Below are positions 22,500-29,934 of a stretch of 33,861 bases of DNA, piece after piece. The position numbers were made by a program, and so were the translations under genes. The stretch covers positions 1 to 33,861 of the forward strand of contig JAIDYR010000021.1 in assembly GCA_029057985.1 (NCBI GenBank), in the 5' to 3' direction. Positions within the stretch are counted from its first letter, which is position 1; every line of letters begins with the position of its first letter. The DNA comes from Muribaculaceae bacterium. Lineage in GTDB: Bacteria; Bacteroidota; Bacteroidia; Bacteroidales; Muribaculaceae. The notes below the pieces were generated by a model, which was given only the letters and a program-made list of their open reading frames with translations, was not told where the DNA came from and did not search any database.

Positions 22500-22522
22500 A
22501 TAAGATTTTTTTAGTATATTTG
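22491..22522 (+). promoter_or_regulatory. Promoter of the AAA_14 ATPase gene
   Basis: TATATTTG (22515-22522) is an exact -7 box. The T-rich TTTT at 22491-22494 lies 20 bases upstream as a weak -33 element. A TTG start in this frame at 22520 falls inside the -7 box and is therefore unlikely. Confidence 0.6.
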
Positions 22523-22549
22523 CGCTATGATTCAATAGGTTGCAAGAAA

Positions 22550-23893
22550 ATGAAAGAAAGGATATTTAAGCGTAAGATTTATTCGCGGATTTTACAGTGG
22601 AAAATTGATAGGGCGGGTAGGACTGCTTTGTTGATCAAGGGCGCGCGCCGGGTTGGGAAGTCTACAATTACCCGAGAATTTGCTCAAAGAGAATATCGGA
22701 CTCATATTATAATCGACTTTGCTAAGGTTGGGGATGACGTCAGACGATTATTTGACGATATGACCGATATGAATTTCTTTTTTCTCCAGCTTCAGGCAAT
22801 ATTTCATACTACACTCCACGAGAGAGAATCGGTCATAATTTTTGATGAGGTTCAGTTTTGTCCAAAAGCCCGGCAGGCCATAAAGTATCTGGTGGAGGAT
22901 GGAAGATATGATTATATTGAGACCGGATCGCTGCTCTCAATACGTAGGAATATCGAGGGTATCCTTATACCAAGCGAAGAAACGCGAATTACAATGTATC
23001 CGATGGATTATGAAGAATTTCTATGGGCTATTGGAGATCAGCAGACTATGGAGTTGATCAAATATTCCTACGATAATCTTAAAAGATTAGATGATGATCT
23101 GCATCGGCGATTGATGCGTCAATTCCGACTTTACATGTTGGTAGGAGGGATGCCACAGGCAGTCAACGCATACTTGGATACCAATAATCTTGCTATGACC
23201 GATGAAGTGAAAAGGGAGATATTGGAATTATATAGCGATGATCTGCGCAAGATAGATCCATCCGGGCGTATCAGCAGAATATTTGAATCTATTCCGGGCG
23301 AATTGGCGAAGAGTAAGTTGCGTTTCGAGGTAGGAGGAGTAATTGAAAATGCAGATAAGTTGAATTATGATGATATCTGGAAAGATCTTGAGGATTCAAT
23401 GATAGTGAATTTTGCATATCGCACTTCGGATCCCAATGTTGGGATGGGCCTTCATAAGGATATGAATACGTTCAGGCTATATTTGGCCGATACAGGACTC
23501 TTTATCACTTTAGCCTTCTTAGATAGGGATGTGGCAGATAATGATATATATACAAAGCTGTTAAGCGATAAATTATCGGCAGATATGGGATATGTATATG
23601 AAAATGTAGTCGCTCAGATGCTTAAGACTGCGGGTCATTCACTATATTATTATACGTTCCCTACAGATGCCACACGTAAGAATCATTACGAGATAGATTT
23701 CCTTATATCCAAAGGTAAAAAGATTGACCCTATAGAAGTGAAATCATCAGGATATAGGACTCATAAGTCACTTGATGTATTTTGTGAGAAGTACTCATCA
23801 TGTGTGGGCATGCCGATAATTCTTTATACTAAAAGTCTTCAGAAAGAAAAATCCCTGTTGTATCTCCCTGTCTATATGACCCCTTTATTGTGA
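22550..23893 (+). CDS. AAA_14 / DUF4143 ATPase
   Basis: This 447-residue protein has the N-terminal AAA_14 ATPase and C-terminal DUF4143 layout. Walker A is G31-ARRVGKST39, and Walker B is IIFDE with D99-E100. The C-terminal part around ENVVAQMLKTAGHSLYYYTF and later FLISKGKKIDPIEVKSSG resembles a degenerate PD-(D/E)XK nuclease fold (E-V-K). These proteins are abundant and variable in Bacteroidetes, and their role is not settled. The gene has lower G+C than its neighbours and its own repeat-rich promoter, which is compatible with horizontal acquisition. The ATG at 22550 is chosen because the upstream TTG sits in the promoter. Confidence 0.88.
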   Translation: MKERIFKRKIYSRILQWKIDRAGRTALLIKGARRVGKSTITREFAQREYRTHIIIDFAKVGDDVRRLFDDMTDMNFFFLQLQAIFHTTLHERESVIIFDEVQFCPKARQAIKYLVEDGRYDYIETGSLLSIRRNIEGILIPSEETRITMYPMDYEEFLWAIGDQQTMELIKYSYDNLKRLDDDLHRRLMRQFRLYMLVGGMPQAVNAYLDTNNLAMTDEVKREILELYSDDLRKIDPSGRISRIFESIPGELAKSKLRFEVGGVIENADKLNYDDIWKDLEDSMIVNFAYRTSDPNVGMGLHKDMNTFRLYLADTGLFITLAFLDRDVADNDIYTKLLSDKLSADMGYVYENVVAQMLKTAGHSLYYYTFPTDATRKNHYEIDFLISKGKKIDPIEVKSSGYRTHKSLDVFCEKYSSCVGMPIILYTKSLQKEKSLLYLPVYMTPLL

Positions 23894-24011
23894 TGCGTCT
23901 CGCCGCAAACTTCAGGATATGTTATACCGGTAACTCCTGCTGTTAATGTATTTAGCTTGAGGTATCTGATATTTATAAATAGAGACTCGAATATTACTCT
24001 CTTGTCTATAT

Positions 24012-24827
24012 TTATTTCGGGGAGATGGTGAAGGTGATTGTGCCGGAGGCTTTGCGGCGGTTGTTGGGGTCGGAGGGCTTCCATTTGGCCTGGAGGGCGG
24101 CTTGCCGGCAGGCTGCGTTGATTTCCGGAGTAGCGCCGGAGGCTTTGGCGCTTGTCACGTTGCCTTTTTCATCGACCGTCACGTTGACCCGCACAGTCAC
24201 GCGGTTTGATAGCGTCACGCTCGGTTTCGGACATCCTTGGAAGCTCCAGCCGTTGGCCGTGCCGGTGATGCCGGTCGATGAGCCACCGGCTCCGGCCTGG
24301 CCGTCGCGGCCGTTCTTCTTACCGTTGTGGGGGGAGAAAGCGTTAGCGGTCGGATCTGCTATTTTCTTTGTTTCCTTGCCCGAAGGTTCCTGAGTCTTGA
24401 CTGGCGACTCCTGCTTCTGAGTGATGAGCTTGTCTTTCGGGGGCGTCTTTGTCTCCGATTTGCCTTTTACATCCGGGATGCGCACCTCTTCTTTGGGTTC
24501 GGCCTTTTCCGGTTCGCCAAGCGCCTCGGGGGCGGCTTCGGTAGATGTCTCGGATTCCGGCTCGCCGACATCCTCGACTTTGGCTTCCATCGGAGGTTGC
24601 TCTTCATCAAGCAGATCAGGCTCCAGAAATAGCTCTTCCTGGTCGATTTCCGGTGTAGAGGCAGCCGCCATATCCATTCGGGGCATCCCGACCTGTCCCC
24701 AATATAGGAAGCAGAAAATCAGGAGAGCGACGAATATCGTCACTCCGGCAGCAATCAGCGAATCGCGTCGGTTGCTGTCATTTCCGTATCCCTTTGAAGG
24801 ACTGATATTTTTGGAATTCTTATTCAA
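24012..24827 (-). CDS. tonB: TonB-family energy transducer
   Basis: This 271-residue protein passes proton-motive energy from ExbB-ExbD to outer-membrane transporters. One membrane helix lies at about residues 24-45, followed by a long Glu/Pro/Lys-rich periplasmic spacer (about 60-175). The C-terminal TonB domain runs from about 185 (SNRVTVRVNVTVDEKGNVTSAK) to the end. The start lies three bases after the ExbD stop, so the three genes form an operon in the order exbB-exbD-tonB. Confidence 0.92.
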   Translation of the reverse strand: MNKNSKNISPSKGYGNDSNRRDSLIAAGVTIFVALLIFCFLYWGQVGMPRMDMAAASTPEIDQEELFLEPDLLDEEQPPMEAKVEDVGEPESETSTEAAPEALGEPEKAEPKEEVRIPDVKGKSETKTPPKDKLITQKQESPVKTQEPSGKETKKIADPTANAFSPHNGKKNGRDGQAGAGGSSTGITGTANGWSFQGCPKPSVTLSNRVTVRVNVTVDEKGNVTSAKASGATPEINAACRQAALQAKWKPSDPNNRRKASGTITFTISPK

Positions 24828-24830
24828 AAT

Positions 24831-25274
24831 TTAATGTGTTTCCGGGTTTTTTGCCTTTGTCGCGAGGACGAGTCGGAGATGGTTGCGGGCAGCCATGTCG
24901 AGGACATCGACGACATATCCGTATGGTACGCTTTCATCTGCGTAGAGCGCTACGGGACGGAGCGAATCGATGCGTTGTATTGCCGCCAGGCGAGATGGGA
25001 GTTCCTCCGGAGTGACCTGATGAGGGATATTGTTGATGCCCAGAGAGTCAGTGCGGTCTTCGACCAGATAGAGATTACGCAGGGAATCGATGTAGACTTC
25101 CGTCGTAGGCTTCAGAGAGGTTTGCTCTCCGCTTTGCGGCAGAGTGACGTCGATAGCAGTAGGGAATATAAGGGTCGAGGTGACCATGAAGAATATGAGC
25201 AGGAGGAAGATGACATCGGTCATCGACGACATCGAGAAAGTCTCCAGGGTAGCGAATTGACGTTTTAGAGCCAT
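24831..25274 (-). CDS. exbD: ExbD biopolymer transport protein
   Basis: This 147-residue single-pass membrane protein is part of the proton channel that drives TonB. The helix at about 15-37 (SSMTDVIFLLLIFFMVTSTL) contains the conserved aspartate D20 in the T-D-V motif, needed for proton movement. The periplasmic part (about 40-147) has the usual beta-alpha pattern ending in a conserved helix region. The gene lies 11 bases after exbB and three bases before tonB. Confidence 0.93.
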   Translation of the reverse strand: MALKRQFATLETFSMSSMTDVIFLLLIFFMVTSTLIFPTAIDVTLPQSGEQTSLKPTTEVYIDSLRNLYLVEDRTDSLGINNIPHQVTPEELPSRLAAIQRIDSLRPVALYADESVPYGYVVDVLDMAARNHLRLVLATKAKNPETH

Positions 25275-25285
25275 GGGCGGAAAGA

Positions 25286-25909
25286 TCAGGCGGGTTCGTT
25301 GAGAAGATCCATAAATTCTATAGAGCGTGCTTCCATGCGGTTCATGACGCGATTGATGCGCGCTACCAGATAGTTATATGCAAAGAGGGCGATGATGCCG
25401 ACAACCAGGCCGGCTACGGTAGTCACCAGCGCCTGATAGATACCACCGGATAGAAGGGTAATATTCGAGGCTGCTCCGGCTTTGGCCAGAGTGAAGAAGG
25501 CCTGGATCATGCCGACTACTGTGCCGAGGAAGCCGAGCATCGGTGCGCCGGCGGCAGTTGTGGATAGCCAGGGGAGGCCTTTGCCAAGATTGGCGATCTC
25601 AAGGTTGCCGCAGTTATCGATTGCGGCGAGGACGTCTTGGGTAGGGCGGCCGATGCGTTGCAGGCCTTTCAGGATCATCCGGGAATAGGGAGTATCGGCG
25701 TTTTTGCAAAGACGCACTGCGCTTTCCAGATCCGCTTCGTGGACGTAATCGCGGATCCGCTTCATAAAGGTCGGATCCTCTTTGAGTGCGCGATTGATGG
25801 CGATGAAGCGCTCAGTGAAAACATAGACGACAAGCAGAAGAAGCACTGCTAAAGGAATCATTATATAACCGCCGTCCATGACGAGCGACCAGAAGCTAAG
25901 GGAATCCAT
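25286..25909 (-). CDS. exbB: ExbB/TolQ/MotA-family proton channel protein
   Basis: This 207-residue inner-membrane protein has three hydrophobic segments (about 12-33, 107-130 and 150-172). The second and third are joined by the conserved loop PMLGFLGTVVGMIQAFFTLA. It forms the channel with ExbD that powers TonB. The reading frame is open to 26050, but the 47 extra residues have no family counterpart, and the ATG at 25909 places the first helix where ExbB proteins have it. It is the first gene of the exbB-exbD-tonB operon. Confidence 0.92.
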   Translation of the reverse strand: MDSLSFWSLVMDGGYIMIPLAVLLLLVVYVFTERFIAINRALKEDPTFMKRIRDYVHEADLESAVRLCKNADTPYSRMILKGLQRIGRPTQDVLAAIDNCGNLEIANLGKGLPWLSTTAAGAPMLGFLGTVVGMIQAFFTLAKAGAASNITLLSGGIYQALVTTVAGLVVGIIALFAYNYLVARINRVMNRMEARSIEFMDLLNEPA

Positions 25910-26241
25910 TTTTTTAGTAATTAAGTAAGTTCCAAAAATTAAACGATATTTGTGATTAAAATTACTTGAACAATAAAACTTGTTCTTTTTGGCTGCTTCG
26001 AGCTTGTCAGTCAGTCGCATACGGAGTATGCTCCCTCCTTCCGCACTCAAATCAGCTCAAAAATAACTTCCTTTTATATGTTCATTAATTTTTCTCACTT
26101 ACTTAGTAATTTAAGTTTCGATTAGGAGACTTAAATGATTATTCGGTTATGGGGTTATAAGGTTATGTTGAGTTCTGAAAGAATCCCGTCATAGCGTGAT
26201 TCTTGATTAGATCTGTATCAGCATTTAAGCAGGGCCGGAGA
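25910..26241. other. Intergenic region between pdxJ and exbB
   Basis: This 332-base stretch contains no gene. It is AT-rich and must carry the exbB promoter, but only an imperfect -7 match (TAATTTTTG on the minus strand, one base too long) is seen near 25936-25944. A 7-bp stem AAGAATC/GATTCTT at about 26179-26204 lies just after pdxJ and could be its terminator. It has no strong T tract. Confidence 0.4.
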
Positions 26242-26955
26242 TCAGGAGAGGCAATCGAGATAGCGTCGGATTGTCTCGTCGATGCCGAGGTAGAGGGCAT
26301 CGGAGATAAGAGCGTGGCCGATGCTGACTTCCTGAAGATGAGGCATCCTTTGATGGAAGTAGGCGAGATTCTCGAGGCTGAGGTCATGGCCCGCATTCAT
26401 GCCGATTCCTATCTTTTTGGCTTCTTCAGAGGCTTTGATGAAGGGGGCAATCGCTCTCTCAGGATCAGTAGGGTAGAGGTCGGCGTAGGGTTTGGTATAG
26501 AGTTCCACGCGGTCGGCTCCTACCTCTTTGGCGGCCCGCACCTGCTCCTTATCGGCGGCTATAAATATAGAGACGCGGACCCCGGCCTGCTTCAGTCTTT
26601 CTGTCACTTTGCGGAGGAAATCCGCGTTAGCAGGGATGTCCCATCCGGAGGAAGATGTGAGTTGATCAGGCTTATCCGGCACAAGAGTAGCTTGCGCCGG
26701 CTTATTTTCTTCAACCAGGCGAAGAAAATCTTCAGAGGGATAACCCTCCATATTGAACTCAGTGGAGATTACGGCTTTGAGGTCGCGCACATCGCTTCGA
26801 CGTATATGACGCTCATCGGGACGCGGATGCACTGTGATCCCTTGCGCTCCAACCTTCTCGCAATGAAGAGCGAAGGCTACGACGTCGGGATTGTTTTCTC
26901 CGCGGGCATTTCGCAGAGTAGCGACTTTATTTATATTTACACTCAGGCGTGTCAT
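26242..26955 (-). CDS. pdxJ: Pyridoxine 5'-phosphate synthase
   Basis: This 237-residue TIM-barrel enzyme closes the pyridine ring of vitamin B6 from 1-deoxyxylulose 5-phosphate and aminoacetone phosphate. The family-typical start [19 protein letters not shown] and the segment [18 protein letters not shown], with the conserved His and Arg of the active site, are intact. So are the internal [13 protein letters not shown] and the C-terminal [15 protein letters not shown]. The length is normal. In related genomes pdxJ also precedes the exbB-exbD-tonB operon, as it does here, although a 332-base gap suggests separate transcription. Confidence 0.96.
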   Translation of the reverse strand: MTRLSVNINKVATLRNARGENNPDVVAFALHCEKVGAQGITVHPRPDERHIRRSDVRDLKAVISTEFNMEGYPSEDFLRLVEENKPAQATLVPDKPDQLTSSSGWDIPANADFLRKVTERLKQAGVRVSIFIAADKEQVRAAKEVGADRVELYTKPYADLYPTDPERAIAPFIKASEEAKKIGIGMNAGHDLSLENLAYFHQRMPHLQEVSIGHALISDALYLGIDETIRRYLDCLS

Positions 26956-27117
26956 TATTTAATTGCGTGGTTATTCGGTTGTTAGGTGATTAATACAGTT
27001 AATAGCCGAATTGGATAGTTATTAGGTCAAATCCTGGCTATGCATCTTGACTATTAATCATTTACTATTAAATATGTCGTGACGGACACGGCATAGTTAA
27101 AGGAAGTTTTTGAAAAA

Positions 27118-27150
27118 TTTGCAAAATCTGGCATAAAATTTGTAACTTTG
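27118..27150 (+). promoter_or_regulatory. Promoter of the CBS-domain gene
   Basis: TTTG (27118-27121), 21 bases, then TAACTTTG (27143-27150) matches the consensus. Transcription should begin near 27156, leaving about 230 bases before the start codon at 27388. Confidence 0.7.
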
Positions 27151-27151
27151 A

Positions 27152-27335
27152 ATTCTCAAAGCATATTCTTTGCGAATAGCTCCTGACGCTTCGGGTCATC
27201 GAGGCGTGAAAGAGCAAAAGCTATGTTTTTAGCCAAAAATCATGCAAAATAAATAAAAAAACTCAACTTTCGCAAGTGAAAGTTGATGACTGTAGGGTTA
27301 TTTTTCAGTCGAGCTTGCGAAACTGAAAAATAAGT
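27152..27335 (+). promoter_or_regulatory. Long structured leader, candidate RNA switch
   Basis: Several helices can form in sequence. 27157-27161 pairs with 27168-27172. 27186-27192 pairs with 27201-27207, closed by 27179-27182/27212-27215. 27263-27271 pairs with 27278-27286 (9 bp). 27298-27309 pairs with 27322-27333 (12 bp). The loop of the third helix and part of its 5' arm (27268-27276) are complementary over nine bases to 27314-27322 in the loop of the fourth. This would give either a kissing pair or an alternative helix. It does not match a riboswitch class I know. The remaining 26956-27117 shows no gene. Confidence 0.5.
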
Positions 27336-27387
27336 AATTAAATAATCGCAAAACTGCATAGCTACGTAGTTAACGAAGTTTCAAGAC

Positions 27388-27891
27388 ATGAGAGCAAAAG
27401 ATATCATATCACCGCGCGCCACTGAAGTAAAACTTCTTCCGATGAAGACCGTCGATTCCGACATGCCTTTGCTGGAAGTGTTGCCGCATCTTCTGGATGC
27501 CCCTGACCGATTGCTTGGCGTAAGCCATGATGGGGATGCTCTCGGAGTCATCGACGAGGTATCCCTTCTTGAGGGTCTCGGGCGTATGATCGCAGAGCGT
27601 GATGACAGCAGCGTCATCACCGTGGAATGTCAGCCGTCGCAATATTCCGCCTCGGCGTTGGCTCATGCCGTTGAAGACGCCGGGATGCATCTCGTAGATC
27701 TTATCTCCCATCCTTCCGAGGGGGGCATGATCCGCGTCACTCTGCGTGTGCGCTCGCTTGACCCGATGGCGGCTGTCAGCAGCCTTGAAAGATATGGATA
27801 TCGGGTAGTGGAGGCTCCGGCTACGCCCGATGCCCGCGATGCCCTCCTCGCCGAGCGGCTCGCCTCCCTTCGGGCTATCCTAAGCGTCTAA
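27388..27891 (+). CDS. CBS-domain protein with ACT-like C-terminus
   Basis: This 167-residue soluble protein starts with a degenerate CBS pair (MRAKDIISPRATEVKLLPMKTVDSDMPLLEVLPHLLDAPDRLLGVSHDGDALGVIDEVSLLEGL). It continues with an ACT-like region around residues 100-145 (HLVDLISHPSEGGMIRVTLRVRS). CBS pairs usually bind adenosyl nucleotides. The target here is unknown. In Bacteroidales this type of gene is often next to nadK and pdxJ. Here pdxJ is divergent on the left, which keeps part of that context. It follows an unusually long structured leader, so control at the RNA level is possible. Confidence 0.8.
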   Translation: MRAKDIISPRATEVKLLPMKTVDSDMPLLEVLPHLLDAPDRLLGVSHDGDALGVIDEVSLLEGLGRMIAERDDSSVITVECQPSQYSASALAHAVEDAGMHLVDLISHPSEGGMIRVTLRVRSLDPMAAVSSLERYGYRVVEAPATPDARDALLAERLASLRAILSV

Positions 27892-27922
27892 GGCATGACG
27901 CTCCGGAATTAAGATAGATTAT

Positions 27923-27960
27923 TCTTAAATCTTCCATAGATTACCTCTTAAATCTTCCAT
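27923..27960 (+). repeat. 15-bp direct repeat ending in the MFS start codon
   Basis: TCTTAAATCTTCCAT occurs at 27923-27937 and again at 27946-27960. The last two bases of the second copy are the first two of the ATG at 27959. The first copy is followed by AG instead of G, so it does not make a start codon. Confidence 0.7.
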
Positions 27961-29251
27961 GAAAACAAACTCCAGCAATCTATCTGCTGCACAATCCGCC
28001 CGGGGCGTATCCGGGAGGCGCCTTCATTATGCTTTTGTCATTGTCGGGTGTTGCTGCCTGATGATGGGTATCAATGTCGGCCTGACATTCAGTTGTGCCG
28101 GTATCTTCTATCGTCCGGTGACTGAATCGCTGGGACTCTCGGTAGGAGGGTTCGGCCTGTATATGACAGCGATGTATATCGCGTCATCGCTGATGCTCCC
28201 CTTCGCGGGGAGAATGCTTGAACGCTATAGCAGCCGAATGCTCTTTACTGCCGCCTCGACTTTGAATGGAGTCGCCCTTATCCTGATGGGGTGCATGTCG
28301 ACGTTGGCCGGCTTCTATATAGCCGGCGCTCTGCTCGGCATCTCTATCGCTTTCCTGCTTTATATGAGTTATCCGACTCTGATCAACAGATGGTTTCATA
28401 CCCGCATGGGTCTGATGATCGGGATTTGCTGTGCTGCTTCGGGCCTCGGAGGGATAATATTCAATCCCATAGGAGGATATATAATCGGAGAATGGGGATG
28501 GAGGGTCGGCTATTGGGCTTTCGGCGCGATAATATTGGTCATCGTCACTCCTCTGCTGGCCTTATGGCTTCGCGATTATCCGCATGAATTAGGACTTAAG
28601 AAATTCGGTGAAGATGATAGCGGGAATCCTGCGGGATCTCAAGCGGCGGAGGCTTCTTCCGCAATGGGGCTTACTTACGCTCAGGTCATCAGGATGCCGG
28701 TATTTTATGCGTTGATAGCCTTTGCTTTCATAATGATGGGCTGCTCTACGCTGAATCTCTTCATTCCGGGATATGTGCAGTCAGTAGGATTCCCGTTGGA
28801 GACCGCGTCAATGGCCGCGGCCTCTGCAATGGCCGGAGTGACGCTTGGTAAGCTTCTTCTTGGCTATATCAACGACCGCAACTGCCTGCTCGGAGTTCTT
28901 CTCTGCACTATTGGCGGAGCCGCCGGTCTGCTCGCCGTCATCTGGGGACATTCATGGATTGCGGCCATTCTTGTGGGCAGTTTCTTTTTCGGATGGTGCT
29001 ATGCCGGAGTGACGGTTCAGACGGCGATGCTTACCAAGGCCGTAGTCGGCAGCCGGGACTATGCCCGCATCTTTTCCATCATATCTATAGCGCTTTCGGC
29101 CGGAGGAGCAGTAGCGAGTGGCGGCTGGGGGTTGCTTGCGGATGCAACGTCATATTCCCTATCCTTCATAGTAGGAGCCGGACTGCTTCTTATGGCCACA
29201 TTGCTCGGCCTTTATTCACTGGCAGCCGCACGCAAGCTTAGACCTATTTAA
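27959..29251 (+). CDS. MFS transporter, oxalate/formate antiporter-like
   Basis: This 430-residue protein has about twelve hydrophobic helices in two halves separated by a polar loop (about 205-240). The first half contains the pattern GINVGLTFSCAGIFYRPVTESLGLS and an intracellular FAGRMLERYSSR loop typical of the major facilitator superfamily. The overall pattern is closest to the monocarboxylate/oxalate-formate antiporter branch. The substrate cannot be assigned from sequence, and an organic acid is likely. A terminator lies about 30 bases downstream. The gene is 67 bases from the CBS gene on the same strand, and no strong promoter is seen between them. Confidence 0.88.
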   Translation: MKTNSSNLSAAQSARGVSGRRLHYAFVIVGCCCLMMGINVGLTFSCAGIFYRPVTESLGLSVGGFGLYMTAMYIASSLMLPFAGRMLERYSSRMLFTAASTLNGVALILMGCMSTLAGFYIAGALLGISIAFLLYMSYPTLINRWFHTRMGLMIGICCAASGLGGIIFNPIGGYIIGEWGWRVGYWAFGAIILVIVTPLLALWLRDYPHELGLKKFGEDDSGNPAGSQAAEASSAMGLTYAQVIRMPVFYALIAFAFIMMGCSTLNLFIPGYVQSVGFPLETASMAAASAMAGVTLGKLLLGYINDRNCLLGVLLCTIGGAAGLLAVIWGHSWIAAILVGSFFFGWCYAGVTVQTAMLTKAVVGSRDYARIFSIISIALSAGGAVASGGWGLLADATSYSLSFIVGAGLLLMATLLGLYSLAAARKLRPI

Positions 29252-29278
29252 TATATTGATTGCTTTAATATATTGACT

Positions 29279-29314
29279 GCCGGCCTCATCGGGGATGAAG
29301 TCGGCGACTTTTTT
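29279..29314 (+). terminator. Terminator after the MFS transporter gene
   Basis: Arms 29279-29290 and 29294-29305 pair at 11 of 12 positions around a three-base loop. A run of seven or more T follows from about 29309. Confidence 0.85.
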
Positions 29315-29322
29315 TGCGATTT

Positions 29323-29362
29323 GCATAATGCGAATTGCATAATGCGAATTGCATAATGCGAA
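29323..29362 (+). repeat. Tandem 14-bp repeat, 2.9 copies
   Basis: The unit GCATAATGCGAATT is repeated without gaps at 29323, 29337 and 29351, with the last copy two bases short. The junction between copies two and three provides the -33 element of the next promoter. Confidence 0.9.
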
Positions 29363-29379
29363 TAAAATTATTATATTTG
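29348..29379 (+). promoter_or_regulatory. Promoter of the small phage-associated-type gene
   Basis: ATTG (29348-29351), 20 bases, then TATATTTG (29372-29379). The leader is about 105 bases. The helicase gene downstream may share this transcript. Confidence 0.6.
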
Positions 29380-29489
29380 TCTATTTTAATAGGATATGCC
29401 GGATTAATAGTTCGTTTCGGAGGATTGCCTCCACATATAGCAAGCCTTTAAATTGCCGGTAGGGTTTTAATTTTTTTATACTTATACTT

Positions 29490-29888
29490 ATGGGAAGAAT
29501 TTATACGCCTGAGAACATTACGTCGCTTGGGGAGGATGAGATATTTGTATTCGGCAGCAATCTGGCCGGGCATCATGCCGGAGGCGCTGCCCGCACGGCA
29601 AAGCGTCTGTTTGGAGCCATTGAGGGTCAGGGTGTAGGACTGCAGGGTCAGTCGTATGCTATCCCGACGATGCAGGGTGGAGTCGAGACGATAAAGCCGT
29701 ATGTCGATGAATTCATCAATCTGGCCCGGGAATGGGATCAGACTACGTTCTATGTAACCCGGATAGGTTGCGGTATAGCTGGCTTTACGGATGCTGAGAT
29801 AGCCCCTCTTTTTGCTGAGGCATTGAATCTCTACAATGTCCGTCTGCCCGAATCTTTCGTGCGGGAACTGGAGAATCCATCCAGTTGA
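29490..29888 (+). CDS. A1S_2505-type (phage-associated family) protein
   Basis: This 132-residue protein has the conserved opening EIFVFGSNLAGHHAGGAARTAKRLFGA and a second motif, FYVTRIGCGIAGFTDAEIAPLF. These are the signatures of a small family first noted in phage-related loci (A1S_2505 type). Glycine-rich loops of this kind suggest a nucleotide- or ADP-ribose-like ligand, but this is inference and no activity is established. It has no signal or membrane segment. The helicase gene begins 46 bases downstream on the same strand, behind a small hairpin. Confidence 0.75.
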   Translation: MGRIYTPENITSLGEDEIFVFGSNLAGHHAGGAARTAKRLFGAIEGQGVGLQGQSYAIPTMQGGVETIKPYVDEFINLAREWDQTTFYVTRIGCGIAGFTDAEIAPLFAEALNLYNVRLPESFVRELENPSS

Positions 29889-29912
29889 TTCCGAACAGGA
29901 AGGCGTCTGACA

Positions 29913-29932
29913 GCGTTTTTAAGTAAAAACGC
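29913..29932 (+). other. Small hairpin directly upstream of the helicase start codon
   Basis: GCGTTTTT (29913-29920) and AAAAACGC (29925-29932) form a perfect 8-bp stem with a four-base loop. It ends two bases before the ATG at 29935. It could modulate translation. It has no trailing T tract, so termination is unlikely. Confidence 0.6.
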
Positions 29933-29934
29933 AG

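Noticed and set aside
25910..26050. Upstream extension of ExbB by 47 residues
   Set aside because: It has no counterpart in the family and would displace the first membrane helix from the N-terminus.
26203..26985. Open frame antisense to pdxJ
   Set aside because: pdxJ is complete with all conserved motifs on the opposite strand.
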